NCBI GenBank assembly: GCA_000720995.1
Contig: JOEL01000001.1
Span: 186,001-250,000, forward strand
Source of the DNA: Streptomyces celluloflavus
GTDB taxonomy: Bacteria > Actinomycetota > Actinomycetes > Streptomycetales > Streptomycetaceae
Direction of reading: 5' to 3'
DNA length: 64,000 bases
The stretch's first letter is position 1; each line of letters starts with the position of its first letter. Below are positions 35,555 to 44,680 of the stretch, in pieces. The notes under the pieces are model-generated. The model was not told where the DNA came from. It ran no database searches and saw only the letters and a list, made by a program, of their open reading frames with translations. A program made the translations under genes and the position numbers.

Positions 35555-36699
35555 CGGAGTCCCTCCGTGAGGCCGCGGGCCACGATGAGGCGCATGATCT
35601 CGTTCGTTCCTTCCAGGATCTGGTGGACCCGCAGGTCCCGGACGATCTTCTCGATGCCGTACTCGCTCAGGTAGCCGTATCCGCCGTGCAGTTGCAGGGC
35701 GCGGTCGGCGACCGTGTAGCCGGTGTCGGTCGCGAACTGTTTGGCCATGGCGCACAGCTGCGGTGCCTGCGGATCGCCGCGGTCCAGGGCCTGGGCCGCC
35801 TGCTGCACCAGGGCGCGGGCGGCGGTGAGTTCGGTGGCCATATCGGCCAGCCGGAACTGGAGGGCCTGCGCGTCGAGGAGCGGTTTGCCGAACGCCTCGC
35901 GGTCGGCGAGGTACGCCAGGCTCTGGTTGAGGGCGGTACGGGCGCCGCCGAGTGAGCAGGCCGCGATACCGAGGCGGCCGCCGTTCAGCCCGCTCATGGC
36001 GATGCGGAACCCGTCGCCCTCGCGGCCGAGCAGCCGGTCGGCCGGTACGCGGACCGCATCGAGGACGACCTGGCGCGTGGGCTGCGCGTTCCAGCCCATC
36101 TTCTTCTCGTTCGGGCCGAAGGAGAGGCCCGGATCGTCCCGGTCGACGAGGAACGCCGAGATGCCGCGGGGGCCTTCCTCTCCGGTGCGGGCCATGACGA
36201 TGTAGACCTGGGAGGCGCCCGCGCCGGAGATGAACTGCTTCACGCCGGTGAGGACGTAGTGGCCGTCCTCCCGGACCGCGCGGGTGCGCAGCGCGGCGGC
36301 GTCGGAGCCGGTGCCGGGCTCGGTGAGGCAGTAGCTGCCGAGGTCCTCCATGGCGCACAGCCGCGGCAGCCACCGCTCGCGCTGGGCGTCGTCGCCATAG
36401 TGGTCGATCATCCAGGCGACCATGTTGTGGATGGACAGATAGCCGGCGATCGACGGGCAGCCGGAGGCCAGGGTCTCGAAGACGAGGACGCCGTCGGCGC
36501 GGGTCAGCCCGCTGCCGCCCGATTCCTCGCGCACGTACACGCCGCCGAGCCCGAGCCCCGCGGCCTTGCGCAGCACATCGACGGGGAAGTGCTTGTCCTG
36601 GTCCCAGGTCACGGCGTGCGGCGCCAGGTGGTCCTGCGCGAAGTCCAGGGTGGTCTCGACGAGGGCGAGCTGGTCCTCGGTGAGCATCGTGGTGGTCAT
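35551..36699 (-). CDS. Acyl-CoA dehydrogenase (isobutyryl-CoA dehydrogenase)
   Basis: 382 residues. FAD-binding motifs YCLTEPGTGSDAAAL and FISGAGASQVYIVMART; LHGGYGYLSEYGIEKIVRDLRVHQILEGTNEIMR carries the catalytic Glu in LEGTNE. The acyl-CoA dehydrogenase fold is complete. Operon context (MmsA before, HIBCH and MmsB after) points to isobutyryl-CoA as substrate. It begins six bases after the mmsA stop. Confidence 0.92.
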   Translation of the reverse strand: MTTTMLTEDQLALVETTLDFAQDHLAPHAVTWDQDKHFPVDVLRKAAGLGLGGVYVREESGGSGLTRADGVLVFETLASGCPSIAGYLSIHNMVAWMIDHYGDDAQRERWLPRLCAMEDLGSYCLTEPGTGSDAAALRTRAVREDGHYVLTGVKQFISGAGASQVYIVMARTGEEGPRGISAFLVDRDDPGLSFGPNEKKMGWNAQPTRQVVLDAVRVPADRLLGREGDGFRIAMSGLNGGRLGIAACSLGGARTALNQSLAYLADREAFGKPLLDAQALQFRLADMATELTAARALVQQAAQALDRGDPQAPQLCAMAKQFATDTGYTVADRALQLHGGYGYLSEYGIEKIVRDLRVHQILEGTNEIMRLIVARGLTEGLR

Positions 36700-36704
36700 C
36701 GCGC

Positions 36705-38228
36705 TCAGCCCATGGTGGGGAGGGTGAAGCTCGCGCCTTCCCTGGTGCCCGAGGGCCAGCGCGAGGTGACGGTCTTGGTCCGGGTGTAGAAGCGGATGGC
36801 GTCGGGGCCGTGCTGGTTGAGGTCACCGAAACCGGACCGCTTCCAGCCGCCGAAGGTGTGGTAGGCGACGGGCACCGGGATCGGCACGTTCACGCCGACC
36901 ATGCCCGTGTTCACCCGGCGGGTGAAGTCGCGCGCGGTGTCGCCGTCCCGGGTGAAGATGGCCACGCCATTGCCGTACGGATGCTCGCTGGGCAGCCGCA
37001 GCGCCTCCTCGTAGTCCGCCGCGCGTACGACGGACACGACCGGGCCGAAGATCTCCTCCTGGTAGATCCGCATGGCCGGGGTGACCCGGTCGAAGAGGGA
37101 CGCTCCGGCGAAGAATCCGTTCTCGTGCCCGGCGAGGCGGAAGTCCCGTCCGTCGACGACGAGTTCGGCACCCTCCTCGACCCCGAGATCCACATACGAA
37201 CGGACCCGTTCCAGGGCGTCCTTGCTCACCAGCGGCCCGAAGTCCGCCTCGGGGTCGTCGCTGCGGCCGATGCGCAGCGCTCCGATCCTCTCCTTGAGGC
37301 GCGCCACCAGGGCGTCGGCGGTGCGCTCGCCGACCGGCACGGCGACGGAGATGGCCATGCACCGCTCGCCGGCCGAGCCGTAGCCCGCGCCGATCAGCGC
37401 GTCCACCGCCTGGTCGAGGTCGGCGTCCGGCATCACGATCATGTGGTTCTTGGCGCCGCCGAAGCACTGGGCGCGTTTGCCGTGCGCGGCGGCGGTGGCG
37501 TAGATGTGCGCGGCGATCGGCGTGGAGCCGACAAAGCCGAGCGCGCCGACACGCGGGTCTTCGAGCAGGGTGTCGACCGCCTCCTTGCCACCGTTCACGA
37601 CGTTCAGGACGCCCGGCGGCAGCCCCGCCTCCAGGAACAGCTCGGCGAGGCGGAGCGGTACGGACGGGTCGCGCTCGGACGGCTTGAGAAGGAAGGAGTT
37701 GCCGCAGGCGATCGCCGGTGCGGCCTTCCACAGCGGGATCATGGCCGGGAAGTTGAACGGGGTGATGCCGGCGACGACACCGATCGGGCTGCGCAGCGAG
37801 TGCACGTCGATGCCCGTCCCCGCGTTGTCGGTGAAATCCCCCTTCAGCAGGTGCGGAATGCCCGCGGCGAACTCGACGACCTCCAGGCCGCGTTGCAGGT
37901 CACCGTGGGCGTCGGCCACCGTCTTGCCGTGCTCGGCGGAGAGCAGCCGCGCCAGGGAGTCCCGCTCGGCCTCGACGAGCTGGAGGAAGCGGAGCAGCAC
38001 GCGTGCGCGGCGCTGGGGATTCCACGCGCCCCACACCAGCTGTGCCTCGGCGGCGTCGGCGATCGCCGCCTCGGTCTCCGCCCGGTCGGCGAGCGGGACG
38101 CGCGCCTGTACCTCGCCGGTATTGGGGTCGTAGACATCGCCGAACGCCCCCGACGTCCCCGGGATGTGCTTTCCGCCGATGAAATGGGTCAACTCACGTA
38201 CGGCTGCGCGGACATGTTCACGGGCCAT
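36705..38228 (-). CDS. mmsA: Methylmalonate-semialdehyde dehydrogenase (CoA-acylating)
   Basis: 507 residues of the aldehyde dehydrogenase superfamily. FVGSTPIAAHIYATAAAHGKRAQCFGGAKNHMIVMPDAD is characteristic of MmsA, and the catalytic Cys is in GSAGERCMAIS. It converts methylmalonate semialdehyde to propionyl-CoA with CO2 release. First gene of the valine operon. The ribosome-binding site is weak (GAGAGCAGG region). The 430-base leader upstream contains a cobalamin riboswitch. The propionyl-CoA formed feeds the methylcitrate genes at 40.4-44 kb. Confidence 0.94.
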   Translation of the reverse strand: MAREHVRAAVRELTHFIGGKHIPGTSGAFGDVYDPNTGEVQARVPLADRAETEAAIADAAEAQLVWGAWNPQRRARVLLRFLQLVEAERDSLARLLSAEHGKTVADAHGDLQRGLEVVEFAAGIPHLLKGDFTDNAGTGIDVHSLRSPIGVVAGITPFNFPAMIPLWKAAPAIACGNSFLLKPSERDPSVPLRLAELFLEAGLPPGVLNVVNGGKEAVDTLLEDPRVGALGFVGSTPIAAHIYATAAAHGKRAQCFGGAKNHMIVMPDADLDQAVDALIGAGYGSAGERCMAISVAVPVGERTADALVARLKERIGALRIGRSDDPEADFGPLVSKDALERVRSYVDLGVEEGAELVVDGRDFRLAGHENGFFAGASLFDRVTPAMRIYQEEIFGPVVSVVRAADYEEALRLPSEHPYGNGVAIFTRDGDTARDFTRRVNTGMVGVNVPIPVPVAYHTFGGWKRSGFGDLNQHGPDAIRFYTRTKTVTSRWPSGTREGASFTLPTMG

Positions 38229-38403
38229 GGGTGCCTGCTCTCGTCAGGTGAGGTCCGGGGATGGCCACACGGCACGGAACGCGCGCGCCGGAGCACGCGG
38301 ACCTGCGGTGCGGGAGAACGGCATGGAGGGAGGCGAGCCGAACGGGTCGGATGCGTACGGCCTCGTGGCCGCTCAGCAGGGGAGTCCCGGGGCTCTGCGG
38401 CCC

Positions 38404-38469
38404 TCAGGCGGGAGCTGTTGGTACTCGCCGGGCCGGATCGCCGGAATCGTGGATACACACCGATGCCAT
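38404..38469 (-). CDS. Possible 21-codon ORF downstream of riboswitch
   Basis: ATG at 38469 with GGAG nine bases upstream, TGA at 38404. The peptide begins MASVCIHDSGD. It is the first ribosome-binding site after the cobalamin aptamer and may be the expression platform's target or a leader for mmsA. No homologue recognised; may be chance. Confidence 0.3.
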   Translation of the reverse strand: MASVCIHDSGDPARRVPTAPA

Positions 38470-38506
38470 GCGTGTCTGCTCCATCCTCGTGGACAACACG
38501 GAACAT

Positions 38507-38660
38507 CCCGCGGCCGGTATCCTGACTCCCGGATCAGCACACGCTCCCCGGCCTTCCCGACGGAACTGTCCGTCAGTGGCCTGTCCAGCTCGAAGAGCGT
38601 ATTTCCCGGTCACAGTGGCGGGACCGCGCCGGAATCACACCGGCTTCCCTGCACCGCGGG
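38507..38660 (-). promoter_or_regulatory. Cobalamin riboswitch
   Basis: On the minus strand the conserved core of the cobalamin aptamer is clear: GGGAAGCCGGTGTGATTCCG, then GGTCCCGCCACTGTGACC, and at the 3' side GAGTCAGGATACC. The closing P1 helix is CCCGCGG (38654-38660) with CCGCGGG (38507-38513). It lies in the leader of the valine operon, about 280 bases before mmsA. B12 riboswitches normally switch the downstream gene off when the coenzyme is plentiful. Confidence 0.88.
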
Positions 38661-38673
38661 CCTTCGCTCCGAC

Positions 38674-38702
38674 CATATAGTTGGACGTCCTAGTAAGTCC
38701 AC
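38674..38702 (-). promoter_or_regulatory. Promoter and palindrome before the riboswitch
   Basis: On the minus strand TATATG (38679-38674) could be a -10 box and TGGACT (38701-38696) a -35 box, which would start the RNA about seven bases before the aptamer. The palindrome GGACGTCC (38683-38690) sits between the boxes, so a repressor may also act here. Confidence 0.45.
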
Positions 38703-38816
38703 CCCCGGCCTGCCGCCCCTGACGGCACACCGCCGACCGGCTCCGTGGGAGGAGACCCGCCCGGGCCGGCGGCCCGCGTTCGGCGTGTGCGTCCCGTGCC
38801 CGGCCGCCCGAGGGGC

Positions 38817-40247
38817 TCAGCTGTCCGCGATCACCGGATAGGGCACATGGGTACGCCGGTCCGGATCGACGGCCAGCCGTCCGCCGGCCGGGGGGCGGGC
38901 CCGCTGGGCGCAGTCCCGGCGTTCGCAGATGCGGCAGCCCAGCCCGATCGGCGTCGCGGAGCGCGGATCGTCCAGGGCGATACCGGCCGCGTACACCAGG
39001 CGCTGGGCGTGCCGGAGTTCGCAGCCCAGCGCGACGGCGAACTCGGCGCGCGGCGCCCGGTGCCCGAAACCGCCCCGCGTGACGGTGCGGGCCACCCAGA
39101 AGTACCGCTTGCCGTCGGGCATTTCGGCGACCTGCGTGAGGATGCGGCCGGGGGCCGAGAACGCCTCGTACACCGTCCAGAGCGGACAGGTGCCGCCGAG
39201 CCGGGAGAAGTGGAAGTCGGTGGCGGACTGCCGTTTGGAGATGTTGCCGGCCCGGTCGGCGCGCAGGAAGGAGAACGGCACACCGCGGTGGCCGGTGCGC
39301 TGGAGGGTGGAGAGCCGGTGGCACACGGTCTCGAAGCCGACACCGAAACGGGCCTGGAGCAGTTCGATGTCGTACCGCAGTTCCTCGGCGGCCCGGTGGA
39401 AGGCGGTGTACGGCATGAGCAGGGCGCCGGCGAAGTAGTTGGCCAGCCCGATCCGGGCCAGCCCCGCCGACCGGGACGAGCCGAGTGCGCTGCCCGCCAC
39501 CAGGGCGTCCAGCAGCGCGGCATGCTCCAGGAGGGCGAGCTGGGTGGCGAGCTGGAAGGCGCGCTGCCCCTCGCTCAGCCACGGTGACAGCAGGAGCAGC
39601 CCGCTGCCGGCATCGAAGTGCCGGGCGTCGGCCGACCGTTCGGGATCGGCCCGGACCACCTTGACGCGATACCGGACGGCGAGCCGCTCCACGAGCGCGT
39701 CGGCCGCCCGCCCCGCCGGACCGAGGCCCAGGGCCGCGGCGGTCCGCTCGGCCGCGGCGTCCAGATCGCCGAAGTGGTTGTGGTGGGCGTAGAAGAAGTC
39801 TCGTACCTCGTCATGGGGTTCGGTGGGCAGCAGGGCCGCGGTGTCCTCCGGAGCGGCGAGCGCGACGACCCGTTCGGCGGCGTCCCGGTAGCGCTGATGC
39901 AGTGCGACGAGTGCGCGGGCGACCTCGGGATGGTCGCGCGCGACATCGGCGGCCTCCTCCTGCGGTACCGGCGCGCCGCACGCCTCGTCACCCAGGGCCG
40001 CCCGCAGCGCGGTGGCGAGCCGCTCCTCGTCGGCCTCGGAGAAGAACTCCGGGTCGACGCCGAACACCTCGGCGATCCGCAGTAGCACCGGAGCGGTGAG
40101 CGGACGCTGACTGTGCTCCAGCTGGTTGAGATAGCTGGTGGACAGCCCCAGGGCGCGGGCCAGCTCCACCTGGTTCATGCCCCGCTCACGGCGGAGTCGG
40201 CGCAGTTTGGCGTGGGCGTAGATCTTCCGTCCGGCGGGCCGTCCCAT
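38817..40247 (-). CDS. prpR: ScfR/PrpR/RamB-family regulator of propionate metabolism
   Basis: About 476 residues from the ATG at 40247. The N-terminal XRE-type HTH is KLRRLRRERGMNQVELARALGLSTSYLNQLEHSQRPL. The rest matches the short-chain fatty acyl regulator family: an IrrE-like peptidase-fold middle domain and a C-terminal DUF2083-like part with cysteines in GLGCRICERRDC, which may hold a cofactor. Members such as PrpR and RamB sense acyl-CoA and control methylcitrate, glyoxylate or acetate genes. It is divergent from prpDBC, with operator-like repeats between. The gene symbol is by context. Confidence 0.9.
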   Translation of the reverse strand: MGRPAGRKIYAHAKLRRLRRERGMNQVELARALGLSTSYLNQLEHSQRPLTAPVLLRIAEVFGVDPEFFSEADEERLATALRAALGDEACGAPVPQEEAADVARDHPEVARALVALHQRYRDAAERVVALAAPEDTAALLPTEPHDEVRDFFYAHHNHFGDLDAAAERTAAALGLGPAGRAADALVERLAVRYRVKVVRADPERSADARHFDAGSGLLLLSPWLSEGQRAFQLATQLALLEHAALLDALVAGSALGSSRSAGLARIGLANYFAGALLMPYTAFHRAAEELRYDIELLQARFGVGFETVCHRLSTLQRTGHRGVPFSFLRADRAGNISKRQSATDFHFSRLGGTCPLWTVYEAFSAPGRILTQVAEMPDGKRYFWVARTVTRGGFGHRAPRAEFAVALGCELRHAQRLVYAAGIALDDPRSATPIGLGCRICERRDCAQRARPPAGGRLAVDPDRRTHVPYPVIADS

Positions 40248-40280
40248 CGCGGTGACCAGGCTCCTCTCCTGCGCTCCGTA

Positions 40281-40327
40281 CTGCGAAAGTAGCATCCGCA
40301 CCTTTCGCAGGATTCGCAGATTCGCAG
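40281..40327. promoter_or_regulatory. PrpR/ScfR operator region
   Basis: CTGCGAAAG (40281-40289) and its exact reverse complement CTTTCGCAG (40302-40310), followed by two tandem ATTCGCAG copies (40312-40327). The cluster lies between prpR and prpD and resembles the T/A-flanked TGC sites of PrpR/RamB regulators. Confidence 0.6.
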
Positions 40328-40432
40328 CTCCTGGACGGAAGGATTCCGCACAGTGGAGCTGTCGCGCCCTGGTGGCACGCGGGGAAGACTGAATCCGGTA
40401 CACCGCATCCACCGCACGTCGCGAGGAGTCCC

Positions 40433-41953
40433 GTGATCGATCACCAGGTACGCGTCCGCCCCAGTGCCGACCGGCTGCCCCGCGAGGAGCAACTCGCCTG
40501 GAAACTGGCGGCCGTGGCCACCGGCACCCAGGACGCCCCCGGCCTCGACCCCGACGCCGCGGCGATGGCGGTCAACCGGGTCATCGACAACGCCTCGGTC
40601 GCCCTCGCCGCCCTGCGCCGCCGCCCCGTCGCGGTCGCCCGCGCCCAGGCGCTCACCCACCGGGCCACCCCCGGCGCCGCACTCTTCGGCACCGCCGCGG
40701 AAACCCGGGTGTCACCGGAGTGGGCGGCCTGGGCCAACGGCACGGCCGTGCGCGAACTGGACTTCCACGACACGTTCCTGGCCGCCGACTACTCCCACCC
40801 CGGCGACAACATCCCGCCGCTGCTCGCCGTCGCCCAGCACACCGGACGCGGCGGCGCGGATCTGCTGCGGGCCGTCGTCGCCGCGTACGAGATCCACGTC
40901 GCGCTGGTCAAGGGCATCTGCCTGCACCGGCACCGCGTCGACCACGTCGCCCACCTCAGTGCGGCGACCGCCTGCGGCATCGGCGCCCTGTTGCGGCTGG
41001 ACACCGCGACCACCTATCAGGCCGTCCAGCAGGCTGTGCACACCACCACCGCGACCCGGCAGTCCCGCAAGGGCGAGATCTCCAGCTGGAAGGCGTACGC
41101 CCCCGCCTTCGCCGGCAAGGCCGCCATCGAGGCGGTCGACCGGGCCATGCGCGGCGAAGGCTCCCCCTCGCCGATCTACGAGGGCGAGGACGGATTCCTC
41201 GCCTGGATGCTGGACGGCCCCGACAGCGCGTACACGGTCTCCCTGCCGGAGCCCGGCGAAGCGCGCCGGGGCATCCTCGACACCTACACCAAGGAGCACT
41301 CCGCCGAGTACCAGGCACAGGCCGTCATCGACCTCGCCCGGCGGCTACGGGAGCGGACCGGGCCCCTGGAGAACGTCCGCGAGATCGTCCTGCACACCAG
41401 CCACCACACCCACCACGTCATCGGCTCCGGCTCCGGCGACCCGCAGAAATACGACCCCACGGCGAGCCGCGAGACCCTCGACCACTCGGTGCCGTACATC
41501 TTCGCCGTCGCCCTGGAGGACGGCGCCTGGCACCATGAGCGTTCCTACGCCCCCGAGCGGGCCCGGCGGCCCTCGACCGTCGCCCTGTGGCAGAAGATCT
41601 CCACCGTCGAGGACCCCGAGTGGACCCGCCGCTACCACGACCCCGACCCGGCCCACCGGGCGTTCGGCGGACGCGCGGTGGTCACGCTCTCGGACGGCAC
41701 CGTCATCGAGGACGCACTCGCGGTGGCCGACGCGCACCCCGCCGGGGCCCGCCCCTTTGACCGGACCGGATACACGGCCAAGTTCCGGGCGCTGACGGAG
41801 GGGATCGTGTCCGCCGCCGACCAGGAGAGGTTCCTGGCGGCCGCCGGGCGCCTCGCCGAACTGGACACCGGCGGCCTCGACGCGCTGTTCCCCGCCGTCG
41901 ACACGGACGCGGTCGCCGCGTACGACGCACAGCTCCCGAAGGGCCTGTTCTGA
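40433..41953 (+). CDS. prpD: 2-methylcitrate dehydratase (MmgE/PrpD family)
   Basis: 506 residues, normal for PrpD. The family pattern is clear: [40 protein letters not shown] and [21 protein letters not shown]. It dehydrates 2-methylcitrate to 2-methyl-cis-aconitate. The GTG at 40433 follows GAGGAG. Its stop overlaps the prpB start (TGATG), showing translational coupling. Confidence 0.93.
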   Translation: MIDHQVRVRPSADRLPREEQLAWKLAAVATGTQDAPGLDPDAAAMAVNRVIDNASVALAALRRRPVAVARAQALTHRATPGAALFGTAAETRVSPEWAAWANGTAVRELDFHDTFLAADYSHPGDNIPPLLAVAQHTGRGGADLLRAVVAAYEIHVALVKGICLHRHRVDHVAHLSAATACGIGALLRLDTATTYQAVQQAVHTTTATRQSRKGEISSWKAYAPAFAGKAAIEAVDRAMRGEGSPSPIYEGEDGFLAWMLDGPDSAYTVSLPEPGEARRGILDTYTKEHSAEYQAQAVIDLARRLRERTGPLENVREIVLHTSHHTHHVIGSGSGDPQKYDPTASRETLDHSVPYIFAVALEDGAWHHERSYAPERARRPSTVALWQKISTVEDPEWTRRYHDPDPAHRAFGGRAVVTLSDGTVIEDALAVADAHPAGARPFDRTGYTAKFRALTEGIVSAADQERFLAAAGRLAELDTGGLDALFPAVDTDAVAAYDAQLPKGLF

Positions 41954-42858
41954 TGCTGCACACCCGCACCACCCCCGCCGCCCGCCGCCGCGCCTTCCGC
42001 GAACACCTCGCCTCCGGCCGTCTGCTGAGGATGCCGGGCGCCATCAACCCGTACTCGGCACGGCTCGTCCAGGAGGCCGGGTTCGACGCCGTCTATCTCT
42101 CCGGAGCCGTGCTCGCCGCCGACCTCGCACTGCCCGACATCGGCCTGACCACCTCCACCGAGATCGCCGCCCGCGCGCAGCAGATCACCCGGGTCACCGA
42201 CCTGCCCGCCCTCGTCGACGCCGACACCGGCTTCGGTGAACCCATGAACGCCGCCCGCACCGTCCAGCTCATGGAGGACGCCGGACTCGCCGGCCTGCAC
42301 CTGGAGGACCAGGTCAACCCCAAGCGCTGCGGTCACCTCGACGGCAAGGGCGTCGTGCCCCGCGAGGAGATGGCCCGCCGCGTGCGGGCCGCCGCCGACG
42401 CCCGCCGCGACCCCGACTTCCTCCTCATGGCCCGCACCGATGCCCGCACCGTGGAAGGACTCGCCGCCGCGATCGACCGGGCCAAGGCGTACGTGGACGC
42501 GGGCGCCGAGGCGATTTTTCCCGAAGCGCTCGCGGACGAGGCCGAGTTCGAGGCGTTCCGCGCGGCCGTCGACGTCCCGCTGCTGGCCAATATGACCGAG
42601 TTCGGCAAGAGCCGGCTCCTCGACACACGCACCCTGGAGAACCTCGGCTACAACATCGCGCTCTACCCCGTCACCCTCTTCCGCCTCGCGATGGGCGCGA
42701 TCGAGGACGGTCTGCGCACCCTCGCCGCCGAGGGCACCCAGGAATCCCTCCTGCCCCGGATGCAGACCCGGTCCCGGCTCTACGAGGTACTCGGCTACGA
42801 GGATTACGCCGCCTTCGACTCCGCCGTCTTCGACTTCACACTCCCGCCCGGCACCTGA
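41953..42858 (+). CDS. prpB: 2-methylisocitrate lyase
   Basis: 301 residues of the isocitrate lyase / PEP mutase superfamily. The active-site cysteine motif KRCGHLDGK is present, with FDAVYLSGAVLAADLALPDIG and DADTGFG typical of PrpB. It splits 2-methylisocitrate to pyruvate and succinate. It overlaps prpD and precedes prpC by about 20 bases. Confidence 0.95.
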   Translation: MLHTRTTPAARRRAFREHLASGRLLRMPGAINPYSARLVQEAGFDAVYLSGAVLAADLALPDIGLTTSTEIAARAQQITRVTDLPALVDADTGFGEPMNAARTVQLMEDAGLAGLHLEDQVNPKRCGHLDGKGVVPREEMARRVRAAADARRDPDFLLMARTDARTVEGLAAAIDRAKAYVDAGAEAIFPEALADEAEFEAFRAAVDVPLLANMTEFGKSRLLDTRTLENLGYNIALYPVTLFRLAMGAIEDGLRTLAAEGTQESLLPRMQTRSRLYEVLGYEDYAAFDSAVFDFTLPPGT

Positions 42859-42878
42859 CCCGCACCGGAGGCCACGCC

Positions 42879-44018
42879 ATGACCACCGCCACACCCGACA
42901 TCCACCGCGGCCTCGCCGGCGTCGTCGTCGACACCACCGCGATCTCCACCGTGATCCCGGAGACCAACTCCCTCACCTACCGCGGCTACCCCGTCCAGGA
43001 CCTGGCCGCCCACCGCTCCTTCGAGGAAGTCGCCCACCTGCTGTGGTACGGCGAACTCCCGGACGCTGCCCAGCTACGCGATTTCCGGGCCCGCGAAAGC
43101 GCCCTCCGCCCCCTGGACCGCACCACCTCCGAACTGCTCGCCAGACTGCCCGAGACGTGCCACCCGATGGACGTGCTGCGCACCGCGGTCAGCTTCTTCG
43201 GCGCCGAGGACCCCACCGAGGACGACGGCAGCCTCGCCGCCCACCGCGCCAAGTCCCTGACCCTGCTGGCGAAACTGCCCACCGTGGTCGCCGCCGACCA
43301 GCGCCGCCGCCGGGGCCTGGACCCGATCCCGCCGGACCCCGGCCTCGGCTACGCCCAGAACTTCTTCCGGATGTGCTTCGGCAGCGTGCCCGCTCCCGAG
43401 GTGGTCCGCTGCTTCGAGATCTCGCTCATCCTGTACGCCGAACACAGCTTCAACGCCTCGACGTTCACCGCCCGGGTCGTCACCTCCACCCTCTCCGACC
43501 TCTACAGCGCGGTCACCGCCGCCATCGGCGCCCTCAAGGGCCCGCTGCACGGCGGGGCCAACGAGGCAGTGATGCACATGCTGGAGGAGATCGACGACCC
43601 GCAACGCGCCGCGGAATGGCTCGACGAGGCCCTGGCCGCCAAGCGCAAGATCATGGGCTTCGGCCACCGCGTCTACCAACACGGCGACTCCCGCGTCCCC
43701 CTCATGCAGACCGCCCTGGACCGCCTGGCGGCCCGCACCGCCGACCCCGAGGCGACCCGCCTGGCCGCACTCCACGCGGCCCTGCGCGACGCCATGCTCA
43801 CCCGCAAGGACATCCACCCCAACCTCGACTACCCCGCCGGCCTCGCCTACCACCTGATGGGCTTCGACACCCCCACCTTCACCCCGATCTTCGTGATGAG
43901 CCGCATCACCGGCTGGACCGCCCACATCACCGAACAACTCGCCCACAACGCCCTGATCCGGCCTCTGGCCTCGTACGAGGGGCCGGGAGAGCGGGCGGTG
44001 CCGGGGGTGGGTGGGTAG
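42879..44018 (+). CDS. prpC: 2-methylcitrate synthase / citrate synthase
   Basis: 379 residues, the size of the small citrate synthase family. Catalytic histidines and aspartate lie in EHSFNASTFTARV, GPLHGGANEAVM and IMGFGHRVYQHGDSRV. With PrpD and PrpB it is a 2-methylcitrate synthase joining propionyl-CoA and oxaloacetate. The last codons and stop run through a G-rich tract. Confidence 0.94.
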   Translation: MTTATPDIHRGLAGVVVDTTAISTVIPETNSLTYRGYPVQDLAAHRSFEEVAHLLWYGELPDAAQLRDFRARESALRPLDRTTSELLARLPETCHPMDVLRTAVSFFGAEDPTEDDGSLAAHRAKSLTLLAKLPTVVAADQRRRRGLDPIPPDPGLGYAQNFFRMCFGSVPAPEVVRCFEISLILYAEHSFNASTFTARVVTSTLSDLYSAVTAAIGALKGPLHGGANEAVMHMLEEIDDPQRAAEWLDEALAAKRKIMGFGHRVYQHGDSRVPLMQTALDRLAARTADPEATRLAALHAALRDAMLTRKDIHPNLDYPAGLAYHLMGFDTPTFTPIFVMSRITGWTAHITEQLAHNALIRPLASYEGPGERAVPGVGG

Positions 44019-44039
44019 GGGGTGGGGTGGGAGCGGGGG
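44003..44039 (+). other. G-quadruplex-type tract across the prpC stop
   Basis: Seven runs of three to five G separated by 1-3 bases on the coding strand, spanning the prpC stop codon. It would favour a G-quadruplex in the mRNA 3' end and could act as a terminator or stability element. Confidence 0.5.
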
Positions 44040-44181
44040 CCACGGGGCTGCCGCGGTGCGGCCAGCCCCACGGAATCAAATCCCGACTCTGACCACGACC
44101 AAGAACACGGGCCTGGCCGGCCGGACCAACACCCCCCGACTGAGGCCCAGCGGATCGCGGGGTATGTGCGTGCCCCGACCG

Positions 44182-44565
44182 TCAGGTGTCGAATTGGTGG
44201 CGGGCGGTCTCGATGTGGCCGAGGTACCGATGGGTCCAGTCGCACATGCCGTCAACTGTTGCTCGCAGGGCTCGACCCGGCTCCGTGAGGGTGTACTCGA
44301 CCCGCGGCGGCACGGTGGGGTGCACGCATCGATCGACCAGGCCGTTGCGTTCCAGCATGCGCAGGTTCTGGGTGAGCATCTTGTGGCTGATGCCCTCGAT
44401 CTCGTTGCGCAGTTCGGTGAAGCGCAGGGTGCGTTCACCCACGGTTTCGATGATCAGGAGCGCCCACTTGTTGGCGATGTCCGAGAAGATCTCCCGCGCC
44501 AACGAGTCGGCGCGTGTCAGGTCTGCTTCGTCCTTGGGCGAGCCCTCGAACTGCTTGGTCACCAT
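44182..44565 (-). CDS. HxlR-family transcriptional regulator
   Basis: 127 residues: a winged-helix HTH with ANKWALLIIETVGERTLRFTELRNEIEGISHKMLTQNLRMLERNGLVDR, the HxlR signature. The redox Cys found near the N-terminus in many members is absent. HxlR proteins often sense aldehydes, quinones or oxidants. It is divergent from a RidA-like gene, with a palindrome between, and likely represses it and itself. Confidence 0.92.
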   Translation of the reverse strand: MVTKQFEGSPKDEADLTRADSLAREIFSDIANKWALLIIETVGERTLRFTELRNEIEGISHKMLTQNLRMLERNGLVDRCVHPTVPPRVEYTLTEPGRALRATVDGMCDWTHRYLGHIETARHQFDT

Positions 44566-44639
44566 GAGGTTCCTCCGTCACCGAAAAGTGCGTTCTTCCA
44601 CGTCAGCGGCCACTCTCCTACGGTTCCTGAGTAGCCACA

Positions 44640-44658
44640 AGAGACCACAGAGGTCTCT
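44640..44658. promoter_or_regulatory. Palindromic operator between HxlR and RidA genes
   Basis: AGAGACC (44640-44646) and its reverse complement GGTCTCT (44652-44658), spacer ACAGA. It is 22 bases before the RidA start and is the likely HxlR site. Confidence 0.5.
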
Positions 44659-44680
44659 CGCAACGAGGAGGTAGGCAGCC

